Shown: positions 58,827 to 64,000 of the stretch, piece by piece
How the letters are laid out: each line of letters opens with the position of its first letter
How positions within the stretch are numbered: position 1 is the first letter of the stretch
DNA from: Persicaria tinctoria
Lineage: Eukaryota > Streptophyta > Magnoliopsida > Caryophyllales > Polygonaceae
DNA length: 64,000 nucleotides
NCBI GenBank assembly: GCA_037127255.1
Contig: JBANSL010000003.1
Location: 49,942,314-50,006,313, forward strand
Reading direction: 5' to 3'
The notes under the pieces: model-generated
What the model was told of the DNA's origin: nothing
Seen by the model: only the letters and a program-made list of their open reading frames with translations
Database searches by the model: none
Made by a program: the position numbers and the translations under genes

Positions 58827-59095
58827 GTCATTTAACATCGGTTAATAGCCGATGTCTTTCAAAAAATAAACCGGTGTCTATGTGGGTGATGTAAAAAGTC
58901 AAAAGTTTTTCACATCGGCCATAGCCCGATGTCTATAAAGTTTATAACATTGTTTATATTTTTAAATCAGATGTCTTTGTATCTTATAACATCAGGTTTT
59001 GGCCGATGTTAAACACTTTTTACTTTTAACATCACCCACATAGACATCGATATTATTTTTTGAAAGACATCGGTTATTACCCGATGTTAAATGAT
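58827..59095. repeat. long foldback at the CACTA left end
   Basis: Arms 58827-58940 and about 58981-59095 are imperfect inverted repeats of about 115 bp. Shared words include catttaacatcgg, ctttcaaaaaataa and gtctatgtgggtgatg. They are separated by about 40 bp, so the RNA or single strand would form a long hairpin. Confidence 0.85.
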
Positions 59096-59124
59096 ATATT
59101 TATAGTTTTTTTTATTATTATGAT

Positions 59125-59187
59125 AACCTATGTGGGATTTGAACCCGCATCTTGAGCACAATGCTCTACCAATTGAGCTAATAGGTT
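59125..59187 (-). pseudogene. tRNA-derived relic with shortened anticodon arm
   Basis: The minus strand shows a 7-bp acceptor stem (aacctat / ataggtt), an intact D-arm (gctcaattggtagagc) and a T-arm (gcggg ttcaaat cccac, one mismatch). Sequences like the pol III A and B boxes are present (tagctcaattgg, ggttcaaatcc). Only about 14 nt lie between D- and T-arms instead of about 26, and total length is 63 nt, so no normal anticodon arm can form. A functional tRNA is unlikely. Confidence 0.7.
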
Positions 59188-59939
59188 GAATCACAACAAT
59201 GCGTAGATGCTTAGAAAAATTTAGTTATGTCCAAATCATGATAGATGCAAAAACTAGCAAAGTGAAATCTGTCAAGTTCAACCTCCCCATGAGTTGCAGC
59301 TTCAGAAGTTGAATTACGCATCAGTTCATCCAACTAGGATCCATGTGTCTATCCAGACCAGGGTCGATTACTCCTTAATATCCTGTCACAAATTAACTGA
59401 CACCAAAATAAACTGACACTGAGAATAGCCTCTCATATAACTTGATCTGCTCACTTTCATCTCACTTTATCCGTCTAATTATTTTATAAAATCCTTCCAA
59501 CTATATCGATTGCATTTACATTATATAGTAAATCCATCAATCCATCCATCAAACTATTAACTCTATAGTGGTACATGTACCATTTTTTATCATAAAAAGT
59601 CGGCATCAAGGAATTTTCAACAACACCCTTATGCTTCAATCAAACATAAACAATGAAACTAGCCCACTTCTGACCTTATTGAGGCAACTGCAGGAGCATT
59701 AATAAAACTATAGCACATCTTATGGCTACTAGAAAATTCAGCCGACTATTATACACTTATAATTCAGAAAGGAAATCAAAAGTTCATAACTATATATTCC
59801 TGCACAATCCATCAAGTACCCAAAATTCAGATGACGCTCTTTATGCAAAATGTTTCCAACACCATATTCATGTACCTTATTCAAACAAAAATCCAACAAA
59901 ATGTTGATAATCGATAAATTAATGAGCGATCAAATACTT
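59188..59939. other. CACTA interior, unassigned
   Basis: AT-rich DNA with no recognised exon, between the tRNA-like relic and the direct repeat at 59940. Confidence 0.35.
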
Positions 59940-59984
59940 GGGGAAATCACAAATCCTAATTCTGACAGAAATTGAATAAAATCA
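59940..59984. repeat. 45-bp direct repeat, copy 1
   Basis: ggggaaatcacaaatcctaa and following bases match 60865-60909 at about 43 of 45 positions. The two copies bracket the HCF136 exon. Confidence 0.9.
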
Positions 59985-60013
59985 CAAGCGGAAAAAGATT
60001 AGGTTTGTCTTAG

Positions 60014-60249
60014 CATGTCCCCAAGAAGTTCAGCACTCACTGGTATTCTTTCCCAGTTTTCACCAGCATCTGAGGTGTATAGCAAAATTGCGGGCTTCCC
60101 GACTATCCATCTGTCCTTTCCTTTGAAGGTAATGGAGTAAAATCTGTAATTAAAATCTTCTTCTTCAGCTGATGCTATTGAACGTGAGACCCAAGTATTT
60201 CCTCCATCCTTTGTCTCCAAGATAGTATGTCTTGTCCCCAAAAGAAATC
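60014..60249 (-). pseudogene. HCF136: captured exon of HCF136 (photosystem II assembly factor)
   Basis: A 236-bp open exon on the minus strand reads FLLGTRHTILETKDGGNTW, then SAEEEDFNYRFYSITFKGKD, GKPAILLYTSDAGENWERIP and ends LLGDM. It contains two Asp-box (BNR-type) motifs, TKDGGNTW and TSDAGENW. This matches the YCF48/HCF136 beta-propeller, a thylakoid-lumen factor needed for PSII assembly. An acceptor (tgtag) precedes the exon at 60250. At the 3' side a normal donor is absent (gacatgctaag), so the capture border or a mutation lies there. The rest of the gene is missing. It sits inside a transposon and is a fragment, not the gene. Confidence 0.88.
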
Positions 60250-60864
60250 CTACAAAACATATTAATCTTCTTTAGAATACCTAGTTTAATCATAAGCCTG
60301 ATGATTATGAAATAAGTAAGCATGTAAAACAGAGAGAATATTGTGCAGAGTACCACTATTTAGAATTGACTTGGCATGGTGACCTTTCCTAAAACTGTTT
60401 TCAAGCCTGGGCTAGTTAGAAATAAGTTATAACACTTTTGCAAGATGTACTCCTCTGATATTTTTAATTTCCTCCAGCTAAGTGTTGTTACATAAAAGTA
60501 TTTTCTTGGTGAAAATGTGTCTTTCAACAAGCACTTAACCCTACAAATGAACAGAAGTTAACCATCAAAGGCTGTTTTGATCTGCATACTCAAATAAGTC
60601 CCTCATTTTCCAACTTTATTGGATGACTTACAGAAATTCACACTGATGTGAACTGAATTAAAACGAATAAGATACAAACTCTAGTTTGCTCTCCATGAAC
60701 ACTTTGTAGGAAAGAGAATTTTACAAGCTCCAAAATATACGAGTTGCTATGAAAGCAACAGGAAAGAAAATGTGCAAACTAATTAATCTGTCTCTACCAT
60801 CCAACAAACAACAGAGTATATGAGCTAGGTGGGTCTAGTGAGATATTTTTTAAACTAAAATATC
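60250..60864. other. CACTA interior between captured exons
   Basis: No exon was recognised. It may be HCF136 intron DNA taken along with the exon, since it directly continues the acceptor side. Confidence 0.4.
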
Positions 60865-60909
60865 GGGGAAATCACAAATCCTAATTCTGACAGAAACTGG
60901 ATAAAATCA
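60865..60909. repeat. 45-bp direct repeat, copy 2
   Basis: Partner of 59940-59984. It lies just outside the PILS exon at 60940. Confidence 0.9.
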
Positions 60910-60939
60910 AAATGCTTTGACAAATCGAGCAGCCAATAC

Positions 60940-61560
60940 CTTTGAGAAGGTTTGCTCCTAGTATTAGGGTAACTGTGGGAATGGCTGCATCACTGCACTT
61001 GATAGGAAACTCTGGTTATACAAAAAAGGCGAGAAGCAGAGTCTTCAATAACACGGAGAGGAGCCCCATTGCCTATTAACAATGCACGCATTTGTGGAAC
61101 CATTCCAATCGCAAACCCAACAATCTGTAATGAGAAAAAAGCATTAAAAGAAAACACCTCTGAGCATGACATAAAGTGCATATGGTGCATTCTCGGATGA
61201 CAAATTCAGAATGTATTAACTATTAAGAGATGGATACCGCTCCAGTAGTTGAAAGCGCAAGCAGTTTCCTGAGGTTTGTCTTCTCCGTGAACCTGCTGAA
61301 ACCTTGTTTAATCCGAGTGGATAATGGAGTCTACAGACAGAATTCCATGATTACACATATACAAAGCATATCACTTAATAGGAGTTTCCAGGAAGGCCAT
61401 TTTTTGGGTGAATTACATGATCCTTTGAGTCGTCAAAATTTTGCTGCTCGTAGTCCTTGGAAGGAAGAAGCGGTTGTGTTGAGTCTGAGTCTGTCTTCAG
61501 ATTATCGTGTTTTGGAGCATTTTGGGCTCGTTGCTAACTGGCTAAGGACCGGCTTGACCC
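60940..61560 (-). pseudogene. captured PIN-LIKES (PILS) auxin carrier fragment, four exons
   Basis: Four minus-strand exons lie in the order expected for PILS proteins. A loop exon (about 61400-61550) reads KTDSDSTQPLLPSKDYEQQN. Exon 61238-61330, 31 codons, has RFTEKTNLRKLLALSTTGA between acceptor ctgtag and donor gtatcc. Exon about 61030-61124 joins it in frame (GAIVGF) and reads GMVPQMRALLIGNGAPLRVI then EDSAS. Exon about 60940-60991, DAAIPTVTLILGANLLKG, ends at AAAG before gtattg. The donor after EDSAS is lost, so the intron there is truncated. PILS proteins are ER-membrane auxin carriers of the Membrane transport (Mem_trans) family; only the loop and following helices are present. The N- and C-terminal membrane parts are absent. 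Confidence 0.82.
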
Positions 61561-61720
61561 CAAAACACAACAAACCCTAGATCTACAATAAATAAAATCG
61601 CACAGCCAAGAATCCTAGAAATCCAAATCGGAATTGTCCATAGCTTCGAGCAAGCGAAGCAAAAAAGAAGAGAAACCAGAAAAGGAAAGAAAGAGAAGAG
61701 AAGAGAAGAAGGATACGGAC

Positions 61721-61804
61721 CTTTGAAGGACGTTGGAAACGTCCTTCCATGGGCGCGGGAGATGGGATCTGGCCAACGGAGAGGTTAGGGTTCCTGGCTT
61801 CCAT
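61721..61804 (-). other. possible first exon at the CACTA right side
   Basis: ATG at 61804 in the context cgcccatggaag opens 28 codons (MEARNPNLSVGQIPSPAPME, then GRFQRPSK) ending at AAAG before gtccgt, a plausible donor. Upstream is CT-rich leader-like DNA. I do not recognise the protein. It could supply a promoter and start for a chimeric transcript through the PILS and HCF136 pieces. Confidence 0.35.
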
Positions 61805-62039
61805 GGGCGAGTAGAGCTATGAAGGGCGTCGGAGTTGGGTTTCCTACTGAGTGTATGAATGAAGAATGGAGGAGTGTGTTTCACTCTTTCGGATCTAGAT
61901 AATTTTGGGGATTTCGCTATCGCGGGAGGAGGGTTTGGAAGAGGGAATAAAAAGAGTTTTCTATGTTCTAAAAAAATTTTGAAGTGTTGAATTATTTGAC
62001 GTGAATTTCATATGGGCGGGATAAATCCCGCGCTTATTT

Positions 62040-62190
62040 TTCTTTCAAAAATTTTTTTTTTAACATTGGTCAAAAGAAAGTATGGTGTCTATATTATTTT
62101 CAACATCACAAATTTATCAACCGATGTCAAAAAACTGTTTTACACGGCAGGTTTTTCTGACCGATGTTAAATAATAGAATTCTAGTAGTG
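62040..62190. repeat. CACTA right subterminal repeats and TIR
   Basis: Repeated accgatgt/aacatcgg units up to ctagtagtg, mirroring the left end. Confidence 0.7.
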
Positions 62191-62887
62191 GTAGGGCTTG
62201 GTTGGGTCAGGTTGGGTCGGATTCGGTCAAAATAAAATTTAAATTGGTCAGGTTTCAGTCAGAATCAATTTGGACCCATTCAGGTTTTCGATCAGAATCG
62301 AGTTGGTCTCGTTCGGGTTCCGGGTCGGTATTCGGGTCGGTCTCATTCAGGTTTCAAGTAGAAGTGGGTCTACGTTTGTTTCAAACTTTTAATTGTTTGG
62401 GTTTAATTTGTTGAATCATGTTCGTTCGATATTTTCGGGTAATCAATTTTATAAATTGAATATCTAATTCATGTTATTTGGGTATTTCAAAAAGTATTTT
62501 CAGTAAAATTAAATAAAATTCAATATATAATCTACTCATTAGCTCATAAGTTCTAAATCCTAAGCTATTCATAATTAATTTCATTAAAATTTGTCAATAC
62601 ATTGTTATCAAAATCATACTTGATTCCCTATCTAAAATATAAATAACATTATTTGTGTGATTGTTATTTGTGTCTTTCAAAAAGTAGTTTTCAAAATAAA
62701 TATACTCTGTATATGATTCAAGTTATAATATCCTCATTGTACTCACCTTTTATTAGTGAGAAATGAGAATTTAGAATTAAAGTAGATCATTCATAATTCA
62801 TTACACGAGTAAACAAGTAACTTTGATCAATCAAATTTTTATTTAGTTTAGAAATAGCATTAAGTATTAGTAGCTCGATAATGGATT

Positions 62888-62888
<1 letters not shown>

Positions 62889-62945
<57 letters not shown>
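62889..62945. repeat. (AT)n microsatellite
   Basis: Uninterrupted AT dinucleotides of about 56 bp. Confidence 0.95.
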
Positions 62946-62948
<3 letters not shown>

Positions 62949-64000
62949 AAGCTTTAAAATGTAAAAAGTCCTTAACGTGTAAAATTTGCTTAACGTGTAA
63001 AATTTTGAAAACCGGACACGCGAGCCTGATTTAAAAAAAACTAAACCGATCCGTAAAAATCCGAACCGGTCCAATTGAACGAAGCAACCTCCTCTCTTCG
63101 TCTCTCCTTCCCAATTCCCATTCTCGCTCTCTGATGTTTTCGTCCTCTCTTGTTCCCAACGGCCGGCCGGCGCTCCGACAGAGCCACCACCACCGGTCCA
63201 CCACGGTTGGCATCCCCATCGACAGTTCTTCCAGATCCACCTGTACAGGCATGGTAATCTCTCTCCCTATGTCTCTCTCTCCTTCTCGTTCTTGTTCCAT
63301 CCGCCCTAGGTTCCCTCCTCCTCCTTATGCTCCCATGGATGCACGCCCTAGGGTTCCCTCCTCCTCCTCCTTTCCGATCTCTCTCTATTATCCAAAGTCT
63401 GGGCGTCAGGTTGTCCCCAAATCCCTCTCTCTCGTGCGCTGCAGCGACGACATCATCCCCAGGGCGTGTCTTCTACTTTACATCTCATAGCTTCTGATTG
63501 CTTTTGACATTGATAAGTTATGAGTCTTTAAATGTGATTGTTATGGTTTGTTCTTATTTGAACCTCGCTACTTTGAAAGTGTTGAAACAGTGATTTTTCG
63601 TACTTGCATCTTTTTGTTTTCAGTGTTAATTGGAGATGGAAAATTGGGAATGGTATGTTTTGACGTTGTGGTAGAGAGGCACTTGTTTCGGTCAAATACA
63701 TTTTTGGGGTAAAGAATGAGAAATTGCACAGAAGTTTTTAGGTAACTACAATCACACCTTTCATCAAACAAATGCAGATATCTTGGTGCTAAAGATCATT
63801 GATATATTTGTTGCTTTTGTGAGATAATTATTTTGTTTAAAGCAAAAGGCAATGTACAATGTGACTTGAAGTGACTTCAGTTTCGAAGTTTCAAAGCTAT
63901 GCAGGATTCTAGTAGTAGTAAGGCTGTTATTCTTCTTCCAGTTTGAAAGTTTATTACTGAAGCATGATTTAGCATGCATTATCTGAGCTGCTAGTTTTTT
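62946..64000. other. unassigned right end with leader-like pyrimidine-rich segment
   Basis: A direct repeat of cttaacgtgtaaaattt occurs at about 62970-63008. Positions 63085-63460 are CT-rich, with a low-complexity Ser/Pro/Arg frame (63134-63490) that I do not recognise. The pattern (ctctctctccttctcg, then T-rich intron-like DNA) resembles the 5' end of a plant gene, but no conserved protein part is visible before the window ends. Confidence 0.35.

Larger units (their letters stand above)
58812..62190. mobile_element. gene-capturing CACTA transposon (Pack-CACTA)
   Basis: The left end cactaatagaaatttgtc and the right end (cactactagaattctatt on the minus strand) both lead into tttaacatcgg. The 3-bp duplication gta flanks it (58809-58811, 62191-62193). 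Subterminal zones repeat racatcgg in both orientations. It has no transposase. Its interior carries a tRNA-like relic, one HCF136 exon, four PILS-like exons with introns, and a possible first exon, all on the minus strand. The size is 3379 bp. Confidence 0.9.
58714..62888. mobile_element. hAT-like remnant interrupted by a CACTA element
   Basis: The left end tagagctagcgattcggg resembles the hAT terminus at 23934. Flanks at 58730-58808 and 62194-62360 share tcgggt/tcaggt repeats like the subterminal repeats of that family, then a long AT-rich tract follows. No right terminus or target duplication was found, so the extent to 62888 is a guess. Confidence 0.4.

Noticed and set aside
59125..59187. 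Functional tRNA gene
   Set aside because: Acceptor, D- and T-arms are present but the anticodon arm is about 12 nt too short and the T-stem has a mismatch.
59999..61560. Functional HCF136 or PILS gene
   Set aside because: Only one HCF136 exon and a middle part of PILS are present, lying between CACTA termini with a target duplication. These are captured fragments.
63134..63490. Protein-coding gene of 118 codons
   Set aside because: The sequence is low-complexity and pyrimidine-rich like a plant leader, with no domain and a gt donor-like site after an ATG. It could be the edge of a gene but cannot be supported.

Overview
The window is a stretch of flowering-plant (probably eudicot) nuclear heterochromatin. 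It consists almost entirely of nested transposable elements and one large satellite-like tandem array. The plant assignment rests on Ty1/copia and Athila/Tat-like Ty3/gypsy elements with plant-type primer sites, hAT and CACTA DNA transposons, and captured pieces of two plant genes: HCF136 (photosystem II assembly) and a PIN-LIKES (PILS) auxin carrier. I see no intact single-copy host gene. The species cannot be named from the sequence.

Layout. 1-5735: decayed Sirevirus-like copia element with its 3' LTR (3953-5735); a 711-bp hAT element (4532-5242) with a perfect 8-bp target duplication sits inside the LTR. 5736-7101 and 14679-14840: two halves of an Athila/Tat-like gypsy remnant, split by a CACTA transposon (7102-14675, TSD ctt). 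That CACTA is itself split by a young full-length Tnt1/Tork-like copia element (7721-12540, TSD gttca, LTRs differing at 6 of 420 sites). 14841-18588: first block of the tandem array. 18589-26907: gypsy element with an 1842-bp LTR, a tRNA-Asp-type primer site, gag and protease but no reverse transcriptase, a second hAT insertion (23934-24981), and a 3' LTR cut short where the array resumes. 26908-45805: main array block. 46269-49066: a 2.8-kb gypsy LTR on the minus strand with a long, apparently non-coding internal region behind it (49067-52980). 52981-56900: 3' part and LTR pieces of further Tat-like elements. 57200-58440: 3' end of a LINE. 58714-62888: hAT-like remnant split by a 3379-bp gene-capturing CACTA element (58812-62190, TSD gta). 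62889-64000: AT microsatellite and unassigned pyrimidine-rich DNA.

The array is the most distinctive structure. Its basic monomer is about 175 bp. Two monomer types (A, B) alternate with a longer type (C, about 315 bp) that carries about 140 extra bases, giving a C-A-B higher-order repeat of about 665 bp. Between about 35.9 and 45.4 kb a second level appears, a block of about 2.94 kb amplified three times with very few differences between the last two copies. Almost every monomer carries the same box, gcggtaagtggatcgta, followed by a T-tract. The many short reading frames in the array are by-products of the repeat and are not annotated as genes.

The second notable unit is the CACTA element at 58812-62190. 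It holds collinear PILS exons with intact splice borders, one HCF136 exon and a possible first exon, all on the minus strand, so a chimeric transcript is conceivable. The third is the gypsy element at 18589-26907, which is studded with about 20 copies of the palindrome tcgatatcga both in its LTRs and in frame in its coding region.
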